DNA of 64,000 nt from Neglectibacter sp. X58 (GTDB taxonomy: Bacteria; Bacillota; Clostridia; Oscillospirales; Acutalibacteraceae), in the NCBI RefSeq assembly GCF_009936035.1, contig NZ_QWEO01000009.1, positions 31,274 to 95,273 on the forward strand, read 5' to 3'. Below, piece by piece: positions 26,058 through 35,000 of this stretch (position 1 is the stretch's first letter; every line of letters begins with the position of its first letter). Under the pieces are notes generated by a model. That model did not search any database and was not told where the DNA came from. It was given only the letters and a program-made list of their open reading frames with translations. Both the position numbers and the translations under genes were made by a program.

Positions 26058-26112
26058 TGGGCGGGGCAATTTCAATCAAGTATAATAGCCTGTGGCTATT
26101 ATACCATAACCT
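26058..26112 (-). repeat. R4 palindromic repeat, copy 3
   Basis: Minus strand: TTATGGTATAATAGCC-ACA-GGCTATTATAC then TTGATTGAAATTGCCCCGCC. Eleven-bp perfect arms with a three-base loop; tail matches the phoH copy. Confidence 0.65.
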
Positions 26113-26195
26113 TATCCGGAGTTCCCGATACCCCTGCGAAGCAGGGGGCGAACGCTGTGCGCGAGAGGGATACTCCCAAGTGTTCGTCAGAACAC

Positions 26196-26224
26196 ATTAT
26201 ACCATGAATCTCCCCGTCCTGCAA
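26196..26224 (-). promoter_or_regulatory. Promoter pointing toward ftsZ, about 480 bases upstream
   Basis: TTGCAG (26224-26219), 17 bases, TATAAT (26201-26196). The -10 begins a decayed R4-type palindrome. A transcript from here would carry both R4 hairpins as a long leader before ftsZ. Confidence 0.4.
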
Positions 26225-26316
26225 GGGACGAAGGCCATTTTGCCAAAAAGTTTCAGGATTTCCTTTTGCCCCCTGGCCCTTTCCCGGCGTCCGGGCACTC
26301 CCTCTGCCGGATCCCC

Positions 26317-26345
26317 TTGACAGAGCCTCCTGCAAATGATACACT
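26317..26345 (+). promoter_or_regulatory. Sigma-A-type promoter of the MFS gene
   Basis: TTGACA (26317-26322), 17-base spacer, TACACT (26340-26345); 48 bases before the chosen start. Confidence 0.55.
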
Positions 26346-26392
26346 TTTCCTGTTTGAAAGCCGGTGCTGTTCGGTGCCGGAGAAAATGGGGG

Positions 26393-27757
26393 ATGATTTT
26401 TTTGAAAGAGAAAAACCAGGCCTTGGGGGAAAAGCTTTCCCTGCGGGAAACAGTTTCCTACGGGCTGGGAGACTTGGCCTGCAGCATGGTGTTTAACTTC
26501 ATGGCCTCTTACCTGCTGTATTTTTACACAGACGTGGCCGGGGTGGGGGTGGCGGCGGCCGGGACTGCCATGAGCGCCGCCCGGCTGATAGACGCCTTTG
26601 CAAACCCAGTGGTGGGGGTGCTCAGCGACAAAACCCACACCAAATGGGGGAAACTGCGGCCCTACCTGCTGTTTTCCGCCATACCCCTGGCCATTTCCGT
26701 GCTGCTGATGTTCCTCTGCTCCTGGGTGCCGGGGCCTGGCAAGGGGATATTTGCCCTTCTTACATACACTTTCTTCTGCCTGATGTATACGGTGTGCAAC
26801 GTGCCCTACACCGCCATGATGCCCAACCTTTCCGAAGACCCGGCCCAGCGGGCGCGGCTGAACCTGTCAAAGTTCGTCTGCATCTCCGCGGGCACCTTCC
26901 TGTCTATGGGCCTTGCCCTGCCCCTCATCGATCTTTTCGGCAGGGGGGACGAGCGCCGGGGCTTTGTGGGCATTTCCCTTTTGTTCTCCGCCATTATCAT
27001 CGTCCTGGTGCTGGTGTGCTTTTTCAACACCCGGGAGCGGGTGCAGCCTCCGCCTGTGGCCTTTTCCCTTGGCATCCTGGGGGAAACGGTGAAAAAAAGC
27101 CGCCCTGCCGTTATCTGCTGCTGTGCCCAGCTTTTCTTCTATCTTGCCACTGTCACCCGCAATTCCACCGCTCTCTATTACGCGAAATACTGCCTGGGAG
27201 ACGCTTCCTTTGCGAGCCTCCTGCTGGCGGTGGGGTCTTTCACCACCTTTGCCGTCTGCTTCCTGGTGCCGGCTGCCACAGCCCGGATGAAAAAGCGCAC
27301 CTTTACCCTTTGCGGCTATGGCCTTTTCGTGGCGGGAAGCCTGCTGGTGTACCTGGCCGGGGGGAACCTTACCGCTGTGTTCCTGTGCAATATCTTGGCA
27401 AACCTGGGGGCCAGCATGTCCAACGGCGTTTCCTTCCTCATCCTGGGGGAGGCCATCGACCACTCTGAATATGTTACCGGAACCCGCCAGCAGGGGCTGC
27501 TCACCTCCATGTCCATGTTCATGGTGAAAATCGGGGTGGTGCTTTCCAGCGTGGTTTCTGCCTTTATCCTGGACGCAGGCGGCTATGTCCCGGATATGGC
27601 CCAGACAGGTCCGGCCCTGCTGGCCATCAAAATAAACTTTATTTTCCTGCCCTGCATCGCTGCCCTTGCCTGCGTGGCCCTCTATCTTTTCTACCGTCTG
27701 GACGACGAATATCCCGCCATCAACGCCGCCCTGCGGGAGAAGCACCGGCAGGCGTAA
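26393..27757 (+). CDS. GPH-family (MelB-like) sugar:cation symporter
   Basis: 454 aa with about 12 membrane helices. The N-terminal LSLRETVSYGLGDLACSMVFNF and the ARLIDAFANPVVGVLSDKTHTKWGKLRPYLL segment (the D-x3-P and loop 2-3 motif) identify the glycoside-pentoside-hexuronide group of the MFS. Members import disaccharides or glycosides with Na+ or H+. The cargo is not predictable; there is no adjacent glycosidase. ATG 26393 has GGAG ten bases upstream; a start at the TTG 18 bases later cannot be ruled out. Confidence 0.85.
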   Translation: MIFLKEKNQALGEKLSLRETVSYGLGDLACSMVFNFMASYLLYFYTDVAGVGVAAAGTAMSAARLIDAFANPVVGVLSDKTHTKWGKLRPYLLFSAIPLAISVLLMFLCSWVPGPGKGIFALLTYTFFCLMYTVCNVPYTAMMPNLSEDPAQRARLNLSKFVCISAGTFLSMGLALPLIDLFGRGDERRGFVGISLLFSAIIIVLVLVCFFNTRERVQPPPVAFSLGILGETVKKSRPAVICCCAQLFFYLATVTRNSTALYYAKYCLGDASFASLLLAVGSFTTFAVCFLVPAATARMKKRTFTLCGYGLFVAGSLLVYLAGGNLTAVFLCNILANLGASMSNGVSFLILGEAIDHSEYVTGTRQQGLLTSMSMFMVKIGVVLSSVVSAFILDAGGYVPDMAQTGPALLAIKINFIFLPCIAALACVALYLFYRLDDEYPAINAALREKHRQA

Positions 27758-27765
27758 CAGCGCCC

Positions 27766-27798
27766 AACCCCCGCCCATCCCGGCGGGGGTTTCTCCTT
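27766..27798 (+). terminator. Intrinsic terminator of the MFS gene
   Basis: ACCCCCGCC, loop, GGCGGGGGT followed by TTCTCCTTT. Confidence 0.7.
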
Positions 27799-27813
27799 TC
27801 ACACACTTTTTTC

Positions 27814-27842
27814 TTGAATTTGCCGCCCTTTTGCAGTATACT
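27814..27842 (+). promoter_or_regulatory. Sigma-A-type promoter of gtrA
   Basis: TTGAAT (27814-27819), 17 bases, TATACT (27837-27842). Transcription would begin near 27849, only about 30 bases before the gtrA reading frame becomes recognisably coding. Confidence 0.55.
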
Positions 27843-27881
27843 ATAGGTCAACACCTCAATTACAGAAAGGCGGGATTTGTT

Positions 27882-28304
27882 CTGGCCGCTCTTTTACAAA
27901 AATACCGGGAGGTCATCCTCTATGTATTCTTCGGGGGCCTCACCACTGTGGTAAACTGGGTGTCTTACTGGTTTTTGGCGGATATCCTCCATGCCGGCTA
28001 CCTGTGGGCAACCGTCATAGCCCAGGGGCTTTCCATCCTTTTTGCCTACGTGACAAACCGCAAATGGGTTTTTGAAAGCCAGGCCCGGGGCTTTAGGGGG
28101 ATACTGGGGGAGATGCTCCGGTTTTTCGGGGCCAGGGCTTTGTCCTTTTTCCTGGATGTGGGCTGCATGTACGCGGGGGTGGATCTCCTGCGCATAAACG
28201 ACAAATTTATGAAGCTGCTTTCCAATGTTATCATTGTTATTGTAAACTATGTGTTCAGCAAACTCTTTGTGTTCCGCCGCCGGCAGGGGGCGGGCAAAGC
28301 GTAA
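27882..28304 (+). CDS. GtrA-family membrane protein, with no standard start codon
   Basis: 140 aa with four membrane segments. YVFFGGLTTVVNWVSYWFL, IAQGLSILFAYVTNRKWVF and FSKLFVFRR are typical of GtrA, the putative flippase for undecaprenyl-phosphate sugars made by GtrB-type enzymes. The frame is open upstream, but between the predicted promoter and the first helix there is no in-frame ATG, GTG or TTG. The best candidate is CTG 27882, preceded by AAAGGCGGG seven bases upstream. It precedes the LCP genes by 24 bases. Confidence 0.75.
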   Translation: MAALLQKYREVILYVFFGGLTTVVNWVSYWFLADILHAGYLWATVIAQGLSILFAYVTNRKWVFESQARGFRGILGEMLRFFGARALSFFLDVGCMYAGVDLLRINDKFMKLLSNVIIVIVNYVFSKLFVFRRRQGAGKA

Positions 28305-28328
28305 CCGGGTTATGCGGAAGGAGGCCCT

Positions 28329-29576
28329 ATGGCGAAACAGGTAAAAAGCAAGGATCAGGCATTTGAGGATATGTCCAGCTATTCTTCCTCGAAAGAATAT
28401 AAAAAACGGCGGAAAAACCGGCGGGGCCGGACAGTGGCAAAAAGCCTTTTCGGGGTGCTGTGCGTGCTGATGATCCTTCTGGGCACAGGCTCCATGTACA
28501 TTTCCACAGAGCTTATCGGGGACTTGACCACCACCACCATCACCAAGGACAAGGACGCCCTGGGCATACAGGAAAGCGCCATCCTGGACAACAGCATTAA
28601 GAATATCGCCCTGTTCGGGCTGGATTCCCGCACCAGCGAGTTTAAAGGCCAGTCGGACGTTATTATGATTTTGACGGTGGACAACCGCCACCACTCCATC
28701 AAGATGACCTCCATCATGCGGGACACCCGGGTGCCCATTGAGGGCCAGGGCTTTGAGCAGTATATTGACGGCTGGGACACCAAGATAAACGCCGCCTATG
28801 CTTACGGCGGGCCGGAGCTTGCCATCCGCACCCTGAACCAGCATTTTGGCCTGGATATAGAGGATTATGTCACCATCAACTTTGTGAACATGGCCGCCAT
28901 TGTGGACGCGTTCGGCGGGGTGGAGCTGGAGGTGACCGGGGAGGAAATGGCCCAGGTGAACCTGAACCTGACAAACCTCACCCTGGAGGTGCAGGTGCAG
29001 CAGGAGCGGGATCTGGCGGCAGGGATGTATAATGATCTGTATTATCCGGAAATCACCAAAGAGGACTATTTCAAAGACGCCTACGGCAGCCCCGATTTTA
29101 ACAGCACCAGCTTCCAGGGCGGGAAATATCTCTTAAACGGCAACCAGGCTGTGGCCTATGGGCGCATCCGCAACCTCGGTTCCGACTATGTCCGGGTGGC
29201 CCGGCAGCAGAAGGTGTTCGCGGCCCTTGTCCAGCGGCTGAAAAATATCAGTTTCACCGAATATCCCGGCCTTATCAAGCAGATGATGCCCTATTGCGAG
29301 ACAAACCTCTCTTTGGACGACATTATAGGCATGGCCCCCATTCTCACAAGCTCTTTTGACGTCCAGTCCATCACTGTGCCCGATGTGGAATATGAAACCG
29401 ACCTTTACGACGGGCCTGTGGAGGAAGGCGGGGAGCAGGTATATTACCTGATTTATGACGTGACAAATGCGGCCCAGCGGGTCAGCGCTTTCATTTATGA
29501 GGAAGGCTCCCCCTATTGGGACGAGTATGGCAGCACTGCCGACAGCGAGGTGGGTGAGAAGGCCTCCCAGCAATAA
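28329..29576 (+). CDS. LytR-CpsA-Psr (LCP) family glycopolymer ligase, first of two
   Basis: 415 aa. The cytoplasmic N-terminus has FEDMSSYSSS, a membrane helix spans about 40-60, and the LCP domain covers about 90-360: NIALFGLDSR, IMILTVDNRHHSIKMTSIMRDTRV, INAAYAYGGPELAIRTLNQHFGLDIEDY and VAYGRIR. LCP enzymes attach wall teichoic acids or capsule to peptidoglycan outside the membrane, from undecaprenyl-PP-linked chains. ATG 28329 has AAGGAGG four bases upstream. The paralogue follows immediately. Confidence 0.9.
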   Translation: MAKQVKSKDQAFEDMSSYSSSKEYKKRRKNRRGRTVAKSLFGVLCVLMILLGTGSMYISTELIGDLTTTTITKDKDALGIQESAILDNSIKNIALFGLDSRTSEFKGQSDVIMILTVDNRHHSIKMTSIMRDTRVPIEGQGFEQYIDGWDTKINAAYAYGGPELAIRTLNQHFGLDIEDYVTINFVNMAAIVDAFGGVELEVTGEEMAQVNLNLTNLTLEVQVQQERDLAAGMYNDLYYPEITKEDYFKDAYGSPDFNSTSFQGGKYLLNGNQAVAYGRIRNLGSDYVRVARQQKVFAALVQRLKNISFTEYPGLIKQMMPYCETNLSLDDIIGMAPILTSSFDVQSITVPDVEYETDLYDGPVEEGGEQVYYLIYDVTNAAQRVSAFIYEEGSPYWDEYGSTADSEVGEKASQQ

Positions 29577-29651
29577 AGGACGCCGGAAGCGGAATGCGGG
29601 AACGTGAAAAGAAAGGGAAGGCGGGGGATTCGCCCCCGTCCAGGGAATGCC

Positions 29652-30854
29652 ATGAGTGAAAGGAACACAGGACGCGCCCCTGCTGGAAGGCATGGCCCGC
29701 CCCGGCGGACAGGATCCCGGGGCAGCAGGCCTCCCCAGCGCAGGCGGGAGCCTTTGCGGGACAATTACTATTACGAGGAGCCGCCCCGCAGCCGGGGCGG
29801 GCGGGCCGCGCCTCAAAGCTTTGAGGACATCTCCAGCTATTCCTCCCCTGGCAGGCGGCGGGCAGACCAGCTTGCGGCCCGTCGGCCCAGAAGGAAGCCG
29901 GGAGGGGGAAAGCGCGCCTTTAAAACGGTGCTGCTGCTCTTTGCCCTGCTGGTTCTGGCAGGGGGCCTGTACGTCTTTGGCTACATGCTCAGCGGCCTGA
30001 CCATGACCAGCCTCACAAAGGACAAGGACGCTTTGGGCATAGCCCCGGGCACCTTTACAGATTCCTCCATTAAAAATATTGCTCTGTTCGGCCTGGACGC
30101 CAGGGAGGACGAAAACACAGGCCGCTCAGACGCTTTGATGGTGCTCTCTGTAGACAGCAAGCACCACAAGCTGAAGCTTACCTCCATCCTGCGGGATTCC
30201 CAGGTGTATATCGACGGCTATGGCTATGACAAAATTACCCATGCCTATGCCTATGGCGGCCCGGAGCTGGCTGTGCGTACCCTGAACCAGAACTATCACC
30301 TGGACATCGAAAATTATGTGACGGTAAACTTTGTGGAGATGGCGAAAATTGTGGACGCGTTCGGCGGGGTGCGGCTGACTGTCAGCGAGGCCGAACGGGT
30401 GGAAATTAACAACAACTTATACTATCTTTCTGTAGAATCAGCAGACGCGGATATCCAGAACAGCGACTATTTAAACGAAACCGGCGAACTGCTGCTAAAC
30501 GGCAAGCAGGCTGTGTCCTATGCCCGCATCCGCCACCTGGAAGGGGGCGACGACATGCGGGCCGGGCGGCAGCAGATTGTGCTGCAGGCCCTCATCCAGC
30601 AGCTCAAGGGCAAAAGCAAGCTGGCCTATCCTGCGCTGGTGCACAATGTGGTGCCCATGTGCGAAACCTCCTTAGGATACCTGGACATGATGGGCCTTGC
30701 GCCCTTCCTTTTGACAGACTTCACCATGGAAACCCTCACCGTCCCCGGCCAGGAAGAAAACGCCTATGGGGACTTTAACGAAAACGGCGCCTGGGTGTAC
30801 CTCTATGATGTAGAGGCAGCCGCGGCTCACATCAGCCGGTTTATCTATGAATGA
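29652..30854 (+). CDS. LytR-CpsA-Psr family glycopolymer ligase, second of two
   Basis: 400 aa from ATG 29652; GTG 29604 is in frame and neither has a strong ribosome site. The N-terminus is long, basic and Arg/Pro-rich, then carries FEDISSYSSP, matching FEDMSSYSSS of the paralogue. The membrane helix is near residue 95 and the LCP domain follows: NIALFGLDARED, LMVLSVDSKHHKLKLTSILRDSQV, ITHAYAYGGPELAVRTLNQNY and VSYARIRHLEG. The 75-base gap and the close similarity indicate tandem duplication. Roles may be split between different wall polymers. Confidence 0.88.
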   Translation: MSERNTGRAPAGRHGPPRRTGSRGSRPPQRRREPLRDNYYYEEPPRSRGGRAAPQSFEDISSYSSPGRRRADQLAARRPRRKPGGGKRAFKTVLLLFALLVLAGGLYVFGYMLSGLTMTSLTKDKDALGIAPGTFTDSSIKNIALFGLDAREDENTGRSDALMVLSVDSKHHKLKLTSILRDSQVYIDGYGYDKITHAYAYGGPELAVRTLNQNYHLDIENYVTVNFVEMAKIVDAFGGVRLTVSEAERVEINNNLYYLSVESADADIQNSDYLNETGELLLNGKQAVSYARIRHLEGGDDMRAGRQQIVLQALIQQLKGKSKLAYPALVHNVVPMCETSLGYLDMMGLAPFLLTDFTMETLTVPGQEENAYGDFNENGAWVYLYDVEAAAAHISRFIYE

Positions 30855-30873
30855 CGGAAAGGAAGCAGATAGT

Positions 30874-30969
30874 GTGAAAAATACGAAAGAAAGGAACGAT
30901 ACCGTGCACAAAAAGCCAGGTTTTCAAGGGCTTTTGTGCGAATTCTGTATCGCATGGCGATTATTATGA
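30874..30969 (+). CDS. Short upstream ORF overlapping the nucleotidyltransferase start (R6 leader)
   Basis: 31 codons from GTG 30874, with GGAAAGGAAG eight bases upstream, ending in TGA 30967-30969 that overlaps the next ATG (30966) as ATGA. The peptide reads VKNTKERNDTVHKK, then GFQGLLCEFCIAWRLL. The following gene has no ribosome site of its own, so it could be translated by coupling. The related ORF before mntP shares HK...LCE..IA.R. The DNA also folds into a hairpin (30889-30950), so either RNA structure or the peptide could be what is conserved. Confidence 0.35.
   Translation: MKNTKERNDTVHKKPGFQGLLCEFCIAWRLL
30883..30955 (+). repeat. R6 hairpin leader, copy before the nucleotidyltransferase
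   Basis: GAAAGAAAGGAA, then CGATAC, GCACAAAAAGCC, loop, GGGCTTTTGTGC, GAATTC, GTATCG. The outer arm CGATAC pairs with GTATCG, the inner arms pair, and a GAAT bulge lies on the 3' side. The copy before mntP has the same layout. Confidence 0.6.
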
Positions 30970-31898
30970 GCGAACCAGTATTAGTAGTGATGGCTGCGGG
31001 CATGGGCAGCCGGTACGGCGGCCTGAAGCAGATTGAACCTGTGGGGGCCTGCGGGGAGAAGATTATTGACTATTCCATTTTCGACGCCCGCCGGGCTGGA
31101 TTTAAGAAAGCGGTTTTCATTATCAAGGAGGAACTGCGGCAGGATTTCGAGGAAGCTGTTTTCCAGAAAATGCGGGGCTATATGGACATCCAGGTGGTGT
31201 TCCAGAAACAGGAGGACATTCCGGAAGGCTTCTCTGTCCCCAAAGGCCGGGTAAAGCCCTGGGGCACAGGCCACGCGGCCCTCACCGCCGCCCGGGTGCT
31301 GGGGGACGCACCCTATGCCGTCATCAATGCCGACGATTTTTACGGCCAGGAAGCCTTTGGGAAAATATACAGTTTTCTGAAAACCGCCAAAGACGGGGAA
31401 AAGCTGGATTTCGCCATGGTGGGCTACCGCTTGGGCAACACTGTAACGGACAACGGCTACGTGTCCCGGGGGGTGTGCGAAACGGAAAACGGCCTGCTGC
31501 AAAACATTGTGGAGCGCACCCATATTGAAAAGCGCCCGGAGGGCATTGCCTTCACAGAGGATGGGGAAACCTGGCACAGCTTGTCCCCGGACGCGGTGGT
31601 TTCCATGAACGTGTGGGGCTTCACCCCTGGCTTCACCCCGGCGCTGGAGGAGGACTTCAAGCGCTTTTTCCGGGAGGACGTGCCGGGAAATCCGGAGAAG
31701 GCGGAAATCTATTTGCCCTTTGTGGTAAACTCCCTGCTGGAAGCAGGCCGCGCCCAGGTGCGCGTGCTGTCCTCTCAGGACAAATGGTATGGCGTGACCT
31801 ATAAGGAGGATCGCCAAACCGTGGTGGAAGCCCTTGCCGCCATGACCGCCCAAGGGCAGTATCCCTCCCCCTTGTGGCAGGGAGCCTGTGAACAATGA
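30966..31898 (+). CDS. Nucleotidyltransferase (NTP_transferase family)
   Basis: 310 aa. The N-terminal motif VVMAAGMGSRYGGLKQ is the NTP-binding signature of sugar-1-phosphate nucleotidyltransferases, and INADDFYGQEAF carries the metal-binding Asp pair. Later, WGTGHAALTA and NVWGFTPGF are also typical. Substrates are likely NTP plus a sugar or choline phosphate, in line with nearby wall-polymer genes. ATG 30966 is overlapped by the stop of a short upstream ORF; ATG 30954 in the same frame is possible. There is no Shine-Dalgarno site close to either. Confidence 0.83.
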   Translation: MSEPVLVVMAAGMGSRYGGLKQIEPVGACGEKIIDYSIFDARRAGFKKAVFIIKEELRQDFEEAVFQKMRGYMDIQVVFQKQEDIPEGFSVPKGRVKPWGTGHAALTAARVLGDAPYAVINADDFYGQEAFGKIYSFLKTAKDGEKLDFAMVGYRLGNTVTDNGYVSRGVCETENGLLQNIVERTHIEKRPEGIAFTEDGETWHSLSPDAVVSMNVWGFTPGFTPALEEDFKRFFREDVPGNPEKAEIYLPFVVNSLLEAGRAQVRVLSSQDKWYGVTYKEDRQTVVEALAAMTAQGQYPSPLWQGACEQ

Positions 31899-31937
31899 GA
31901 AAGAAATAACGCCAGGCACAAAAGGCTGTTTTTGAAA

Positions 31938-31970
31938 GGCTTCGGGCACTGCCCGGGGCTTTTTCTTTTT
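31938..31970 (+). terminator. Intrinsic terminator after the nucleotidyltransferase gene
   Basis: GGCTTCGGGC-ACT-GCCCGGGGCT then TTTTCTTTTT. The preceding 31905-31937 (AAAGAAATAACGCC, GGCACAAAAGGCTG) resembles the 5' half of R6. Confidence 0.75.
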
Positions 31971-32083
31971 GCGAAATTTATTTAGAAACCGTTTACAGAA
32001 TATTCAAAAATTCACAGCCAAGTAAGTTTATACTTGATTCATTGTGGACTTTTCAAGAGTTTCCAGAAAGAGGAGAGATAGCA

Positions 32084-35000
32084 TTGTTTTCCAGATTCAG
32101 CGTGAAAAAGCCCCTCACTGTGGTGGTGGGGGTTATCATCGCTATTGTGCTGGGGGCTGTGGCCTTTTCCCGCATGACCCCCGACCTGCTGCCCAACATC
32201 AACATGCCCTATGCGGTCATCATCACCGCCTATCCCGGGGCCTCCCCGGAGGAGGTGGAGCAGGAGGTGACAAAGCCCATTGAGCAGGCCATGGCCACGC
32301 TGGATCACCTGGACAGCGTCACCTCTGTTTCCCGGGAAAATGCCTCTCAGGTGATGCTGGCCCTCACCGACGACGCTAACATGGACACGCTTACCTCGGA
32401 AATCCGGGAGAAGCTAAACGGCGTTTCCGGCGGCTGGGCCGACACAGTGGGCACCCCCTACATCATGAAAATAAATCCCAACATGCTGCCTGTAGCTGTA
32501 GCCGCAGTGGAGATGGAGGGCATGGACAACATGGCCCTGACAAACCTGCTGGACACAGAGCTGCTGGTGAAGCTGGAGGGCATTGAGGGCGTGGCCAGCG
32601 TCAGCGTCAGCGGCAACGTGCAGGAAAGCGTGGAGGTAAGGCTGCGGCAGGATAAGATTGACGAGGTAAACCGCCGAATTCGGGAGAAGCTGGAGGGCAC
32701 CTTTGCAGACGCGGAAGCCGAGCTGACAGAGAAAAGCGATGAGGTGGAAAAGGGCCTGGAGGAAAGCCGGGAGCAGGCCGCAGAGCTTGACCGCCAGCAG
32801 GCCCAGCTTCAGCAGGGCCAGAGCCAGCTTACCCAGCAGGGCGCCCAGGCCCAGGGTCAGCTTATCTCTAAAAAGGTGGAAATTGAAACAGCCAAGGCCC
32901 AGTTGCAGGCCCAGCTTGCCACGCTGGCAGACTCGGAAAAAACGCTGCTGGAAACCCAGTCCCAACTGCAGGGCCTGTGGGACACCCTCCAGGGGCTTAC
33001 CCAGCAGGTGCAGGCCCTGGACGAGGCTGTAGCCGGCTTGCAGCAGGCCGCAGCGGCCTATGCCGTTTTAACAGAGCAAAAGGCGGCCCTGGAGTCCCAG
33101 CTTGCGGCGGCTGTGCCGGGAAGCCCGGAGGCAGAGGAGCTGCAGGGGCAAATCGCCCAGATAGAGTCCCAGCTTGGGGCGCTGGACGCTACCCTTTCCG
33201 GTTTCGGGACAACCATAGAGGGCGCCCCTGCCAAAATCGCGGAGCTGCAAAGCGCCCGGGAGGCCGCCGCCAAAGCCCTGGAGGAGGCCCGGGCCGCCAT
33301 TGCCGCCACCGGGGTAAACCCCGACTCCATTGGCGCTTCCCTGGAGGAGGTGAAGGCAAACCTCTCGAAGGTGCAGTCGGGAAAGGCAGCTATGGAGCAA
33401 ACCCTCTCCCAGCTAAACGCCGGAAGCATCACAGTGGATCAGGCCCTTTCAGAGCTTTCCCGCCAGCAGACCAGCGGCATTATGCAGATAAGTGCCGGGC
33501 TTTCCCAAATTATGGCGGGAAAGTCTGCCATCACCTCCGCCCAAAGCCAGTTAGACGCTGCAAAAGAACAGATACAGTCTGCCACTGAGGACTTTGAGGC
33601 CCAGAAGAAGGCGGCTTTTGAAAGCGCCAAAATAGAGCTTACCATGGACATGGTGTCCCAAATCCTCAGCGCCCAGCACTTTTCCATGCCCGCCGGGTAT
33701 ATTGAAACAGAGGGAGAGCAGTGCCTGGTGCGGGTGGGCAATAAGCTTTCAGACATGGACGAGCTGAAAGCCCTGGTGCTCTTTGACACCGGGGAGGACG
33801 CCATCGGCCCCGTTACCCTGTCGGACGTGGCGGAGGTGAGCCTTCAGAACAACGCCGGGGAGGTGTATGCCAAGGTGAACGGGCAGGACGCTTTGGCCCT
33901 GTCCTTTACAAAGCAGTCGGCAACTTCCACTGCCCAGGTGTCGAAAAACATCCAGAAGCGCTTTTCAGAGCTTTCCGGAAAGTATGAGGGCCTCTCCTTC
34001 ACCATGCTTTCCGACCAGGGGGATTACATCTACATTGTGGTAGACACTGTCCTGCAAAACCTGGTGCTGGGGGCGGCCCTGGCTGTGCTCATCCTGCTCC
34101 TCTTTTTAAAGGATCTGCGCCCCACCCTGGCAGTGGCCTGCTCCATCCCCATCTCCCTGCTGGTGGCCATTGTGCTCATGTATTTCTCCGGCGTCACCTT
34201 AAACGTCATCTCCCTGTCCGGCCTGGCAGTAGGGGTGGGTATGCTGGTGGACAACTCTGTGGTGGTCATTGAAAACATCTTCCGTCTGCGCACAGAGGGA
34301 GTGCCTGCGGCAAAAGCCTCTGTCCAGGGGGCTGTGCAGGTGACAGGGGCCATCATCGCCTCCACCCTCACCACCATCTGTGTGTTTTTGCCCATCGTCT
34401 TTGTAGAGGGTGTTACCCGCCAGCTTTTCACCGACATGGCCCTCACCATTGGCTATTCCCTTCTCGCCAGCCTCTTTGTAGCCATCACCCTGGTGCCAGC
34501 CCTCACCTCCGCCACCCTGAAAAAGGGGAAAATCCGGGAAAGCCGGCTGTTCGACGGCCTTCTCCGGGGCTATGGCAGGCTTGCCGCCGCCTCCCTGAAC
34601 CACAAGTGGATTGTCCTCACCCTGTCCGTGGTGCTGCTGGGTTCCAGCGTGTGGCTGGCTTTAAGCCGGGGCTTCCTGTTCATGCCCTCCATGAGCGGCA
34701 CCCAGCTCAGCGTCACCGTCACCCCCGCAGACGAGGAAGCCTCTTTCCAGGATAAAACCGCCCTGTACGACGCGGTGGCAGAGCGCATTACCGGCCTTGC
34801 AGGCATAAAAACAGTGGGCGCCCTTTCCTCCGGCAGCGACGGGGGCGGGCTGCTCGGCATGATGGGGGGCGGGGGCAGCGACATCTCCATGTATGCCCTG
34901 CTGGATGAAGATGCCGGCGTAAAGGACAAGGAGCTTGCAAAGCAGATAGAGGAAGCCTGCAAAGACCTGGACTGTGAGGTTTCCGCCCAAGGCTCCATGG

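Larger units (their letters stand above)
25715..26392. other. Gene-less region between ftsZ and the MFS gene
   Basis: 678 bases. It holds the 14-base palindrome CGCACCCGGGTGCG (25754-25767) just upstream of ftsZ, with a poor -10/-35 pair around it (TTAAGG at 25796-25791, 18 bases, TATAAC at 25772-25767, minus strand). Two R4 palindromes follow at 25958-26010 and 26058-26112, then a possible third decayed copy with GTGTTC-GTCA-GAACAC (26180-26195). A minus-strand promoter (26196-26224) and a plus-strand promoter (26317-26345) complete it. The 179-aa minus frame across it has no ribosome site or recognisable domain. Confidence 0.5.

Noticed and set aside
26099..26638. Minus ORF of 179 aa between ftsZ and the MFS gene
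   Set aside because: Crosses the MFS start and promoter, has no ribosome site, and reads mostly as low-complexity sequence.
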